64,000 nt of DNA from Caldimonas manganoxidans ATCC BAA-369. GTDB lineage: Bacteria; Pseudomonadota; Gammaproteobacteria; Burkholderiales; Burkholderiaceae_C. Below the pieces are notes generated by a model that was given only the letters and a program-made list of their open reading frames with translations, made no database searches and had not been told where the DNA came from. The position numbers and the translations under genes were made by a program. Position 1 is the stretch's first letter, and each line of letters opens with the position of its first letter. This document shows positions 50,587 through 59,394 of this stretch, in pieces. The stretch is from positions 124,001-188,000 of the forward strand of contig NZ_KB905929.1 of assembly GCF_000381125.1 (NCBI RefSeq), in the 5' to 3' direction.

Positions 50587-51083
50587 GCCGCCAGCACCCC
50601 TTCGAGCCGCAGCAAGGCGATCTTGCGTTCCAGGCCACCGGCGTAGCCCGTGAGGCTGCCGTCGCTGCCGACGATGCGGTGGCAGGGCACGAGGATGGAC
50701 ACCGGATTGCGCCCCACGGCCGCGCCCACGGCCCGCACGGCCTGTGGGCGGCCAATGCGCTCGGCCAGGTCGCGGTAGCTCAGCGTCTGTCCAAGGGGCA
50801 CCTCCAGCAAGGCTTGCCACACCGCGCGCTGAAAGGGGGTGCCATGCAGGTCCAACGGAGGCCGCTCGCTCAGGCAGCCTGCTTGCCAGTAAGCGTCGAG
50901 GCTGGCCTCCACCGCTCGTAGCAAGGGGTCGTCCTCGCAGGTCGGTGCGTCGAGGGTTTCCGGGGTGTCTTTTTGCCCTTCGGCAAACCACAGGCCGGCC
51001 AATCCGAGGGCAGTGCGTGCGGCCCAAATCGTGCCCAGCGGCGAAGGCCAGCGGCGTTGCGCGGTGTATGGGACATTCGTCAT
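50583..51083 (-). CDS. ogt: Methylated-DNA--protein-cysteine methyltransferase
   Basis: A 166-residue O6-alkylguanine-DNA alkyltransferase that repairs DNA by irreversible transfer of the alkyl group to its own Cys134, seen in 'SILVPCHRIVGSDGSLTGYA'. The DNA-binding helix-turn-helix is 'LSYRDLAERIGRPQAVRAVG', with the arginine finger at its end. No Ada N-terminal domain is present. ATG at 51083; a longer frame upstream lacks support. First gene of an ogt-EamA pair. Confidence 0.93.
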   Translation of the reverse strand: MTNVPYTAQRRWPSPLGTIWAARTALGLAGLWFAEGQKDTPETLDAPTCEDDPLLRAVEASLDAYWQAGCLSERPPLDLHGTPFQRAVWQALLEVPLGQTLSYRDLAERIGRPQAVRAVGAAVGRNPVSILVPCHRIVGSDGSLTGYAGGLERKIALLRLEGVLAA

Positions 51084-51387
51084 GGTTGTGGTGCGGTCAG
51101 GCAAGGCTGGGGGATGTGAGGACGGCAAGACCTGGCTTGGCCGCTGCGTCGGTGCGTGCTTGCAGCCATCGAGGGGCACGGTGCGCACCATTGACGCACG
51201 CTGCGGGTCGCCACACGCTGGCGCAAGAAGGCCGAAGGAGGCGTCTGCGAGCCAGATTCTCGGCATAGGGCATTATCCGCTTTCGGGGCCCCGCGGCCTG
51301 AGGCGGCGGCAGAGGGCGCATCGAATGTGACGGGGACGGTCTCTACAATCGGCAGGCATTCGTCCCCATTGTCCAGAAGGAGCGTCC
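51084..51387. other. Divergent intergenic region (ogt / phosphohexomutase)
   Basis: No gene is supported here; the open frames on both strands lack ribosome sites and family features. A TACAAT hexamer at 51344-51349, about 40 bases before the mutase start, is a candidate -10 without a clear -35. Confidence 0.45.
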
Positions 51388-52779
51388 GTGCAGCCAGCCG
51401 CATCGATCTTCAAGGCCTACGATATCCGTGGCATCGTTGGGAGTACCCTGGACGAGGCCGTGGCCGAACACCTGGGACGAGCCTTTGGCACCGAAGCCCT
51501 GGCGCTGGGAGACAAGGCGGTGGCCGTGGGGCGTGACGGACGTTTGTCGGGCCCGTCCCTGTCGGCTGCGTTGATCCGGGGGCTGTGCGCCACCGGGATC
51601 GATGTCATCGATCTGGGGGCCGTGACCACGCCGATGAGCTATTACGTGGCGGCCACCCGAGCGCAGCAGGGCTGCCATTCCAGTGTCCAAGTGACCGGCA
51701 GCCACAATCCGAAGGACTACAACGGCTTCAAGATGGTGCTGGGCGGTCGCGCCATCCATGGAGAGGACATCCAAGGCTTGCGCCGCCGCATGGAGTTGGA
51801 AGACTATGCGCAGGGTCAGGGGACCGTGCACCGGCTGGACGTGTTGCCCGAGTACACCCGGCGTATCGTCAGCGATGTGACCCTGGCCCGCCCGATGAAG
51901 ATCGTGGTCGATTCGGGCAATGGGATTGCGGGCGCTTCGGCGCCGGGCATCTTGCGCGCCCTGGGCTGCGAGGTGATCGAGCTCTACTCGGAGGTGGACG
52001 GCCACTTTCCCAACCATCACCCCGACCCGTCCAAGCCCGAGAACCTGGCGGATTTGATCGCTGCGGTGCAAGCGCATGGGGCAGAGCTGGGGATGGCCTT
52101 CGACGGTGACGGCGATCGCCTGGGAGTGGTCACGCGCCAAGGCCACAACATTTTCCCCGACCGCCAGATGATGCTGTTCGCGCGCGACATCCTGCAGCGC
52201 AACCCGGGCGCGACGATCATCTACGACGTCAAGTGCAGCCAGCGCCTGGCCCAGGTGATTCGCGAGTCTGGGGGGGTGCCGTTGATGTGGAAGACGGGGC
52301 ATTCCCTGGTCAAAGCCAAGCTGCGCGAAACCGGCGCCCCGTTCGCAGGGGAGATGAGTGGCCACATCTTCTTCAAGGAGCGTTGGTACGGTTTCGACGA
52401 CGCGACCTATACCGCCGCGCGGTTGCTGGAAATCCTCAGCCGTCACGACGATCCGAGCGCCGTGCTCGATGCGCTGCCGACCAGCCATAGCACGCCTGAA
52501 CTCAATATCGCGTGTGCCGAAGGCGAGCACCATCGGCTCATCGAGCAGTTGCGCAAGAACGCTCGTTTCGAGGGCGCGCGAGAGGTGGTGGATATCGATG
52601 GGTTGCGCGCCGAGTACGAGGATGGCTTCGGCCTGGTGCGCGCCTCCAACACCACGCCGGTGCTGGTGCTGCGCTTCGAGGGCTACACGCCGGAAGCCTT
52701 GGATCGCATTCGTGAGCAATTTTTGGCCGCGGTGCGTCAGGTCAAGCCCGATACCCGCATCGGCGGGGCCGCACATTGA
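51388..52779 (+). CDS. Phosphomannomutase / phosphoglucomutase (AlgC type)
   Basis: A 463-residue alpha-D-phosphohexomutase. The phosphoserine loop is 'QVTGSHNPKDYNGFKMVL', the metal loop 'MAFDGDGDRLGVV', the sugar-binding loop 'GEMSGHIFFKERWYG' and the C-terminal phosphate-binding loop 'RASNTTPVLVLRFEG'. AlgC-type enzymes supply glucose-1-P and mannose-1-P for LPS core and exopolysaccharide, which fits the waaA gene that follows with a four-base overlap. GTG start at 51388 is supported by AAGGAG seven bases upstream. Confidence 0.94.
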   Translation: MQPAASIFKAYDIRGIVGSTLDEAVAEHLGRAFGTEALALGDKAVAVGRDGRLSGPSLSAALIRGLCATGIDVIDLGAVTTPMSYYVAATRAQQGCHSSVQVTGSHNPKDYNGFKMVLGGRAIHGEDIQGLRRRMELEDYAQGQGTVHRLDVLPEYTRRIVSDVTLARPMKIVVDSGNGIAGASAPGILRALGCEVIELYSEVDGHFPNHHPDPSKPENLADLIAAVQAHGAELGMAFDGDGDRLGVVTRQGHNIFPDRQMMLFARDILQRNPGATIIYDVKCSQRLAQVIRESGGVPLMWKTGHSLVKAKLRETGAPFAGEMSGHIFFKERWYGFDDATYTAARLLEILSRHDDPSAVLDALPTSHSTPELNIACAEGEHHRLIEQLRKNARFEGAREVVDIDGLRAEYEDGFGLVRASNTTPVLVLRFEGYTPEALDRIREQFLAAVRQVKPDTRIGGAAH

Positions 52780-54140
52780 TCGAGTTGGCAGGTCGTGCGT
52801 CCGAGCGCTGGGCTCGGCGGCTTTACTCGGTGGCCCTGTGGCTGCTGCAGCCCTTGTATGTGGCGCGTTTGTGTTGGCGCGCCCGCCGGGAGCCGCTGTA
52901 TCGGCATCGGCTGGCCGAGCGCTTCGGCTGGTATGACGGCCCTGCGCCGCCGCCGGGGGCGGTGTGGTTGCATGCGGTCTCGCTGGGAGAGACGCGCGCG
53001 GCGGCCGGGCTGGTGAAGGCGCTCAGAGAGCGTTGCCCGCAGCTGCGTCTGTTGCTGACCCATGCCACGGCCACTGGCCGGCAGGCGGGACAAGCCCTGT
53101 TGCAGCCGGGCGACCGTCAGGTCTGGCTGCCCTTCGATACGCCTGGCGCGGTGGCGCGCTTTTTGGCCCATCATCGGCCAGCTCTGGGCTTGTTGATGGA
53201 GACCGAGATTTGGCCCAACCTCCAGCATGCGGCGGCGGTCTGCGGGGTGCCGATGGTGCTCGTCAATGCACGATTGAGCGAACGCAGCTTGCGGCGCGGA
53301 CAACGTTTGGGCGTCTTGATGCGCCCGGCAGTGCGCCAACTTCGATGGGCCCTGGCGCAAACGCAGGCCGATGCGCAGCGCCTGCGTGAGGCGGGCGTCG
53401 AGCACGTGGAGGTTTGCGGCAATCTGAAGTTCGACATGACGCCTCAGCCCGAGCTTTTGGCTTTGGGACGGGGGTGGCGGGCCGCGTGGGAAGTGGCCGG
53501 GCCGCGGCCGGTGGTGCTGGCCGCCAGCACCCGCGAAGGCGAGGAGGCGGCCTTGTTGCGTGCTTGGCAGGCCTTGCCCCAGCCCCGACCGCTGTTGCTG
53601 CTGGTGCCTCGGCATCCGCAGCGTTTCGACGAAGTGGCCGCGCTGGTGCAGGCCGCAGGCCTGGATTTGGTGCGCCGCTCCTCGTGGGGGGCGCAGCGGC
53701 CCGAGGCGTCGGCCGGCCGAGCCGACGTGTGCTTGGGCGACAGCCTGGGAGAGATGCCCGCGTACTATGCCGCAGCCGATGTGGCCTTGCTCGGCGGCAG
53801 CTTCGAACCGCTGGGAGGACAAAATCTGATCGAGGCCGCCGCCTGCGGCTGCCCGATCGTGATGGGGCCTCACACCTTCAATTTTGCCGAGGCGGCGGAG
53901 CTGGCCTGGCAGGCCGGGGCGGCCTGTCGGGTCCAGACGTTGTCACAGGGGGTTCAGGAAGCCGTCGCTTTGGCCGTCGACTCTGGGCGGCGCGAGGACA
54001 TGGCCACGCGGGCCCGCCGCTTTGCCGCTGCCCACCGGGGGGCAGCGCAGCGCATGGCCGAGCGCGTGCTCGGCCTGCTCCTCCCCACGGGAGACTCAGC
54101 GCGCCAACAGGTCGTTGATCGAGGCCAGATCGTCGGGTGA
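52776..54140 (+). CDS. waaA: 3-deoxy-D-manno-octulosonic acid (Kdo) transferase
   Basis: A 454-residue GT-B glycosyltransferase that adds Kdo to lipid A precursor at the inner membrane. WaaA features: N-terminal hydrophobic segment 'LYSVALWLLQPLYVARLCW', 'VWLHAVSLGETRAA', 'LLMETEIWPNLQHAA', and the C-terminal donor site 'LLGGSFEPLGGQNLIEAAAC'. The start is probably TTG at 52776, overlapping the mutase stop; TTG at 52785 is an alternative. The last 45 bases overlap the 3' end of the convergent tolC-type gene, giving a slightly extended C-terminus. Confidence 0.92.
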   Translation: MIELAGRASERWARRLYSVALWLLQPLYVARLCWRARREPLYRHRLAERFGWYDGPAPPPGAVWLHAVSLGETRAAAGLVKALRERCPQLRLLLTHATATGRQAGQALLQPGDRQVWLPFDTPGAVARFLAHHRPALGLLMETEIWPNLQHAAAVCGVPMVLVNARLSERSLRRGQRLGVLMRPAVRQLRWALAQTQADAQRLREAGVEHVEVCGNLKFDMTPQPELLALGRGWRAAWEVAGPRPVVLAASTREGEEAALLRAWQALPQPRPLLLLVPRHPQRFDEVAALVQAAGLDLVRRSSWGAQRPEASAGRADVCLGDSLGEMPAYYAAADVALLGGSFEPLGGQNLIEAAACGCPIVMGPHTFNFAEAAELAWQAGAACRVQTLSQGVQEAVALAVDSGRREDMATRARRFAAAHRGAAQRMAERVLGLLLPTGDSARQQVVDRGQIVG

Positions 54141-55454
54141 GAGCACGCCAGCGGCTTGGCGCAAGCGCAGGTGGCCCAAGAGCACGTCGTAGCGAGCGCG
54201 AGCCAGGTCGCGCTGCGTGGAGAAAAGCTGCGTCTGGGCGTTGAGCACATCCAGATTGACGCGCACCCCGACGCGGTAGCCCGTCTGTGTGGCTTCCAAT
54301 GCCAGCTTGGAGGACGCCTCTGCCGCTTCCAGGGCTTGCACTTGGGCTTGCAGCGACAGCACGCCCAGGTAGGCTTGGCGGGTCCCCAGCGTGACCCCGC
54401 GCCGCACCGCCTCCAGGTCGTTGCGTGCTTTTTCTTCCAACGAGAGCGTTTCCTTGACCCGGTTCTGGACGGCAAAACCGGCGAACAACGGCAAGTTGAA
54501 CTGCACGCCGACACTGGCGGTGCTGCTGTTGCCAGCCGTGCGTTGGGCCTCATACAGCGAGCCGTTGTTGCGATTGCGCGCCAGCGAGCCGACCAGGTCC
54601 ACCGTGGGCAGATGGCCGGCACGGGCCTTGTCGGTTTCCAGCCGGGCGATCTCGTAGGCCAGGGCTGCACGTCGCACCGCGGGAGCGTCGAGCGCGCGTG
54701 CGACCCAGGCCTCGGGGTCGGCGGGCTCCACCGAGGGCAGGACCACTGGCGTGGCCAAGGGTTTGGGCGTGACACCTTGGCGGCCGACGAGCTGATCCAG
54801 CGCCAGCTGGCGCGTGCGCAGGGTGTTTTCGGCCGCCAGTTCTTGGGCGCTGGCCAGGTCGAAGCGGGCCTGGGCTTCCCGGGTGTCGGTGATCGTGGCC
54901 GTGCCCACTTCGAAATTGCGCCGCGCCGAGGCCAGTTGTTCGGCGATGGCGGTTTTGTTGGCCCGTGCGGTATTGAGCGCGTCTTGCGCGGCCAGCACGT
55001 CGAAATAGGCCTGGGCCACGCGCACGATCAGATCTTGTTCGGCTTGGATGAGGTCGGCGCGGGAGATGTCCAGGGCCTTGTCGGCCTGATCGATGCTCAC
55101 CGCGTTGGTGCGGTTGAACAGCGGCTGACGGGCCTGTAGCGCCAGCTGATGGGCCGTGCCAGAGACGTCCGGGCCCAGGGCTGGATAGGCCTCGGTGCGA
55201 GTGCTCGAGGCACCCAACCCCACGGTGGGCAGCCGCAGCGCGCCGGCCTGCGCGGCACGGAATCGTGCCGACTCGGCCTGGGCGCGGGCCGCCAGGTAAG
55301 TGGCGTCATATTGGCGGGCGGCCTCGTAGATCTCGACCAAACTTTGCGCCCCGGCTGGAAAGGTCCACACCAGGCTCAACCCAAGCACGAAAGGGCGCAG
55401 ACGGGACAGTCGGTGTGTCGCGCAGGCCAGCGCGAAGCGGGGACGCAGAGGCAT
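54096..55454 (-). CDS. TolC-family outer-membrane efflux channel
   Basis: A 452-residue outer-membrane factor with a signal peptide (to about residue 36, 'FPAGAQS') and two OEP repeats of long helices, e.g. 'AQAYFDVLAAQDALNTARAN' and 'RVNLDVLNAQTQLFSTQRDL', both with the N-x-L-D/T pattern of TolC. It forms the trans-periplasmic exit duct for RND and type I systems. The RND pump just upstream in this region lacks its own channel and may use it. ATG at 55454. Its 3' end overlaps waaA antisense by 45 bases. Confidence 0.93.
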   Translation of the reverse strand: MPLRPRFALACATHRLSRLRPFVLGLSLVWTFPAGAQSLVEIYEAARQYDATYLAARAQAESARFRAAQAGALRLPTVGLGASSTRTEAYPALGPDVSGTAHQLALQARQPLFNRTNAVSIDQADKALDISRADLIQAEQDLIVRVAQAYFDVLAAQDALNTARANKTAIAEQLASARRNFEVGTATITDTREAQARFDLASAQELAAENTLRTRQLALDQLVGRQGVTPKPLATPVVLPSVEPADPEAWVARALDAPAVRRAALAYEIARLETDKARAGHLPTVDLVGSLARNRNNGSLYEAQRTAGNSSTASVGVQFNLPLFAGFAVQNRVKETLSLEEKARNDLEAVRRGVTLGTRQAYLGVLSLQAQVQALEAAEASSKLALEATQTGYRVGVRVNLDVLNAQTQLFSTQRDLARARYDVLLGHLRLRQAAGVLSPDDLASINDLLAR

Positions 55455-55478
55455 GGAAGGTCCTTCTCGTTGCAGGGG

Positions 55479-56144
55479 TCAGAAGCGGAACCGGGATGGC
55501 TCGTCGAAGCCTTGCAGACGGGGAGCCACGGTGTCGAAGACCTCGACACTGCGGAACTCGTGCTCGCCGGTGCGCGTGACGATGACCGCGCGCATCACGG
55601 GCTCATGGCCGACGATGGCGGCGAGCCGGCCGCCGATCTTGAGCTGTGACAGCAGCTGTTGCGGCACTTGGGCCACCGAGCCCGAAGCCAAGATCGCGTC
55701 GAAAGGCCCCTCGGCCAACGTGAGCTTGGAGCCGTCACCATGGCGGACTTCGACGTTGTGGATGGCCGCGCGGCGCAGATTCTCGGCGGCCATGCGGGCC
55801 AGCTCGGGATGGATTTCCAGCGTCAGCACGCGCTGGGCCTTGTGGGCCAGCAAGGCGGCCATGTAGCCCGAGCCAGCGCCGATCTCCAGGACCTTCTCGT
55901 GCTTACCCAGAGCCAATTCCTGCAGCAGCCGGGCTTCGACCTTGGGCTGTAGCATGCACATGCCCCGCGCTCCGCCTTCCAGCAGAGGCACTTCCATGTC
56001 GACGAACGCCAGGGAGCGATAAGCGGCTGGCACGAAGTCCTCGCGGCGCACCACCGACAGCAAGGACAGCACCGACGGATCCAGCACCTCCCAGGGGCGG
56101 ATCTGCTGTTCGATCATGTTGAAGCGGGCTTGTTCGATGTTCAT
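55479..56144 (-). CDS. PCMT-family methyltransferase (protein-L-isoaspartate O-methyltransferase-like)
   Basis: A 221-residue class I SAM methyltransferase. The SAM motif is 'VLEIGAGSGYMAALLAHKAQ', 'VEVRHGDGSKLT' follows, and the N-terminus 'ARFNMIEQQIRPWEVLD' is typical of the divergent PCMT proteins found beside tolC in Burkholderiales. Repair of isoaspartyl proteins is the family role but not proven for this group, which lacks some residues of the classic enzyme. It precedes tolC by 24 bases in the same direction. ATG at 56144 has no strong Shine-Dalgarno. Confidence 0.85.
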   Translation of the reverse strand: MNIEQARFNMIEQQIRPWEVLDPSVLSLLSVVRREDFVPAAYRSLAFVDMEVPLLEGGARGMCMLQPKVEARLLQELALGKHEKVLEIGAGSGYMAALLAHKAQRVLTLEIHPELARMAAENLRRAAIHNVEVRHGDGSKLTLAEGPFDAILASGSVAQVPQQLLSQLKIGGRLAAIVGHEPVMRAVIVTRTGEHEFRSVEVFDTVAPRLQGFDEPSRFRF

Positions 56145-56187
56145 GGACGGGTCCTTGTCCGGGACGAGGCTAGGGAAGGTCCGGATT

Positions 56188-59100
56188 TTATTTCGGCACT
56201 GCGTTGGCGCTGGCCTCCTCGGGCAGTGGGGGGCGGCCAAGCTTGCGGCGGATCCAAGCGGCCAGATCGTCGAGATAGCAGTAAATGACGGGCACGACGA
56301 CCAGGGTGAGCAAGGAGGACGTGACCACCCCGCCGATCACCGCTTGGCCCATCGGGGCGCGCTGCTCGGCGCCTTCGGACAAGGCGAAGGCCAGCGGCAC
56401 CATGCCGAAGACCATGGCCAGTGTGGTCATCAAGATCGGGCGCAGGCGCACGCGCGCGGCCATCATCAGGGCATCCTCGCGGTCGAGTCGGCGACCTTCC
56501 AGTCCTTCGGCGCCATGGCCTGAGCGCGCCCGGTTGGCGAAGTCCACCAACAAAATCGCGTTCTTGGTGACCAAGCCCATCAGCATGATGACGCCGATGA
56601 TGGAGAACATGTTCAGCGTCGAGCCGAACATCAGCAAGATGAGCACCACGCCAATGAGCGTGAGCGGCAGTGAGGACATCAGCGCGATGGGCTGCACGAA
56701 GCTCTTGAACTGCGAGGCCAGGATCATGTAGATGAAGATCACGGCCAGGCCCAGCGCCGACAGTGCGTACGAGAAGGATTCCTGCATGTCGCGCGTGGAG
56801 CCGCCGAAGTTGATCCGGTAGCCCGCTGGCAACGCCATGGACTCGATGGCGCGCCGGATGTCGGCCGACACTTCGCCCAGTGAGCGTCCCGAGACGTTCG
56901 CGGTGATCTCGACCTCGCGGCGAAGATCGCGACGGTTGATCTGGCTCGGACCCACCGAGGGCACGAGGTCGGCCACTTGCGCCAAACGCACGATGCGGGC
57001 ACTGCCATCGGCGTTCTGACCCACGGTCAAGCCCAAGGCGGCCAGATCGTCGGCTTGCTGCCGCGCCTGTGGCGCCAGCCGGACCTTCACATCATAGATC
57101 TCGTCGTCTTCGGCGCGCCAGTTGCCCACGGTTTGCCCGGCCACCAGGGCTCGCAAGGTCGAGGTGATCGCCCCCACGCTTAAGCCAAGGTCGGAGGCTG
57201 CTTCGCGGCGCACCTGCACGTTCACCGTGGGCTTGTTGGGCTTCATGCTGGTGTCCAAGTCCACCAGGCCCGGGATGGTGCGCAAACGTTCGAGCAAGGC
57301 TTGTGTTTGACGCTGCAGCTCCTGCAAGTCGTTGCCTTGCAACGACAGCGAGATGGGTTTTTGTCCGCCGACGGCATCGAGCAAGCCCACATGGGTCACG
57401 GTGATGCCCGGCACCGATGCCAAACGTTCTCGCAGCGGTACCGACATTTGGTCGACGTTGCGTTCACGCTGGTGGCGATCGACCAACCTCACGAAGAGGT
57501 TGGCCTGGTTCTTGTCCGGCGCCGAGCCGGTGTTGATGGTGGCCACCGTGTAACGTACCTCAGGGAACTCACGCAAGATCGCATCGACTTGCCGCACCTT
57601 GGCCTCGGTGGCCTCCAGTGACGAGCCGGCGGGCGTGTAGAAGCTCACATTGGTGTCGCCGAAGTCGGCCTTCGGCACGAACTCGGTGCCCAGCAAAGGC
57701 ACCAGCGCAAAGCTCAGCACCAAGCTGGCTGCGGCAATGCCCATCGTGGCTGCCTTGTGCCGCAGCGACCAGGCCAAGATCCGCTGGTAGGCCTCACCAA
57801 GCCCATGCGAGAAGCGATCCATCGCTGCGGTCAGCCGGCCCAGGGTGCGGTCATACAGGCTTTTCGGTCCATCGTCGCGGCGCATGACCGCCGGGTCGTG
57901 CCACACGCTGGACAGCATCGGGTCCAGGGTGAAGCTCACGAACATCGAGATCAGCACGGCGGCCACCATCGTGATGCCGAACTCGTGGAAGAACTTGCCG
58001 ATGATGCCGCCCATGAAGCCAATGGGCAGGAAGACGGCCACGATGGACAAGGTGGTCGCCAGCACGGCCAAGCCGATCTCGTTGGTGCCGTCCAGCGCCG
58101 CCTCGCGCGGCCCCTTGCCCATCTGCATGTGCCGCACGATGTTCTCGCGCACCACGATGGCATCGTCGATCAGCAGACCCACGCACAGACTCAGCGCCAT
58201 CAGGGTGACCATGTTGATCGAAAAGCCGAAGGCGTGCATCACACCGAAGGTGCCGATCAGCGCGATCGGCAACGTCAGGCCGGTGATGACGGTGGAGCGC
58301 CAAGAATTCAGGAAGAGAAAAACGATGGCCACCGTGAGCACCGCGCCTTCGATCAGCGTCTGACGCACGTTTTTGACCGCCACGCGGATTGGCCGTGAGC
58401 TGTCGGTGACCACCTCCAGGGCCATGCCCTGGGGCAGCTCGCCGCGCAGCTCGTCCACCACGCGGTTCAGTCCATCGACCACTTCGATGGTGTTTTCTCC
58501 TTGCGCCTTCAGCACGGTCAGCGCCAGGGTTCGTTGCCCGTTGTACAGCGCCAAAGTTTCGAGTTCTTGAGGGCCATCAACGATATCGGCGACTTGGCCC
58601 AAAGTGACCGGCACGCTGCCGCCTGGGCCGCGACGCGCCACGATGATGCGGGCGAAATCCTCGGGCCGTTGGATGCGCGCGGTGATCTGGACCACTCGTT
58701 CGGACTCGCGCGAACGCAGGGCGCCGGCCGGCAAGTCGCGGTTGTCGGTGCGCACTGCATTGAGCACCTGATCCACGGTCACCCCCAGCGCTTCCATGGC
58801 TTGCGGGCGCAGGTAAATATTGACCTCTCGGCGAACTTCGCCAACCAGCGACACCGAGCCCACCCCGGGCACGTTTTCCAGGCGCTTCTTCAACGTCTGG
58901 TCCGCGTAAGTGCTGAGCTCCAGCGCGCTGCGCGAGCCGTCTGGAGAGGTCAGGGCAAGGATGTAGACGGGGCGGGCCGAGGGGTCGAAGCGCAGCACAC
59001 GCGGCTCTTCGACCTCCTCGCGCAGCGACGGGCGCAGGATGGAGAGCTTCTCACGCACATCGTCAGCGGCACGACGGTCGTCCACATCGAGGTTGAACTC

Positions 59101-59379
59101 GATGATGACCACCGAGCGGCTGTCATAGGAGCGCGAGTACAGCTTCTTGATGCCGGCGATCGAGTTGACGGCCTCCTCGACCTTGCGTGTCACCTCGGTC
59201 TCGACGATCTCAGGCGAGGCGCCTGGATAGTCGACCTGAACCACGACGATGGGAAACTCGATGTCAGGGAATTGGTCGACCTTGAGCCTTTGATAAGAGA
59301 ACAGGCCCAAGACGACGAAGGCCAGCATGACCATCGTGGCCATGACGGGGTTGGCGATCGAGACGCGGGTGAACCACAT
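56188..59379 (-). CDS. RND-family multidrug efflux permease (HAE1/AcrB-like)
   Basis: A 1063-residue inner-membrane pump with 12 helices and two large periplasmic loops. Helix 4 has the proton-relay acids in 'LCVGLLIDDAIVVRENIV'; other family motifs are 'GASPEIVETEVTRKVEEAVN', 'FVPKADFGDTNVSFYTP' and 'GLVTKNAILLVDFANRAR'. It exports hydrophobic compounds by proton exchange with the adjacent membrane-fusion protein. Length is standard. It is the last gene of tetR-MFP-RND; the exact substrate is unknown. Confidence 0.94.
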   Translation of the reverse strand: MWFTRVSIANPVMATMVMLAFVVLGLFSYQRLKVDQFPDIEFPIVVVQVDYPGASPEIVETEVTRKVEEAVNSIAGIKKLYSRSYDSRSVVIIEFNLDVDDRRAADDVREKLSILRPSLREEVEEPRVLRFDPSARPVYILALTSPDGSRSALELSTYADQTLKKRLENVPGVGSVSLVGEVRREVNIYLRPQAMEALGVTVDQVLNAVRTDNRDLPAGALRSRESERVVQITARIQRPEDFARIIVARRGPGGSVPVTLGQVADIVDGPQELETLALYNGQRTLALTVLKAQGENTIEVVDGLNRVVDELRGELPQGMALEVVTDSSRPIRVAVKNVRQTLIEGAVLTVAIVFLFLNSWRSTVITGLTLPIALIGTFGVMHAFGFSINMVTLMALSLCVGLLIDDAIVVRENIVRHMQMGKGPREAALDGTNEIGLAVLATTLSIVAVFLPIGFMGGIIGKFFHEFGITMVAAVLISMFVSFTLDPMLSSVWHDPAVMRRDDGPKSLYDRTLGRLTAAMDRFSHGLGEAYQRILAWSLRHKAATMGIAAASLVLSFALVPLLGTEFVPKADFGDTNVSFYTPAGSSLEATEAKVRQVDAILREFPEVRYTVATINTGSAPDKNQANLFVRLVDRHQRERNVDQMSVPLRERLASVPGITVTHVGLLDAVGGQKPISLSLQGNDLQELQRQTQALLERLRTIPGLVDLDTSMKPNKPTVNVQVRREAASDLGLSVGAITSTLRALVAGQTVGNWRAEDDEIYDVKVRLAPQARQQADDLAALGLTVGQNADGSARIVRLAQVADLVPSVGPSQINRRDLRREVEITANVSGRSLGEVSADIRRAIESMALPAGYRINFGGSTRDMQESFSYALSALGLAVIFIYMILASQFKSFVQPIALMSSLPLTLIGVVLILLMFGSTLNMFSIIGVIMLMGLVTKNAILLVDFANRARSGHGAEGLEGRRLDREDALMMAARVRLRPILMTTLAMVFGMVPLAFALSEGAEQRAPMGQAVIGGVVTSSLLTLVVVPVIYCYLDDLAAWIRRKLGRPPLPEEASANAVPK

Positions 59380-59394
59380 ACAGGGGGCCGTGCC

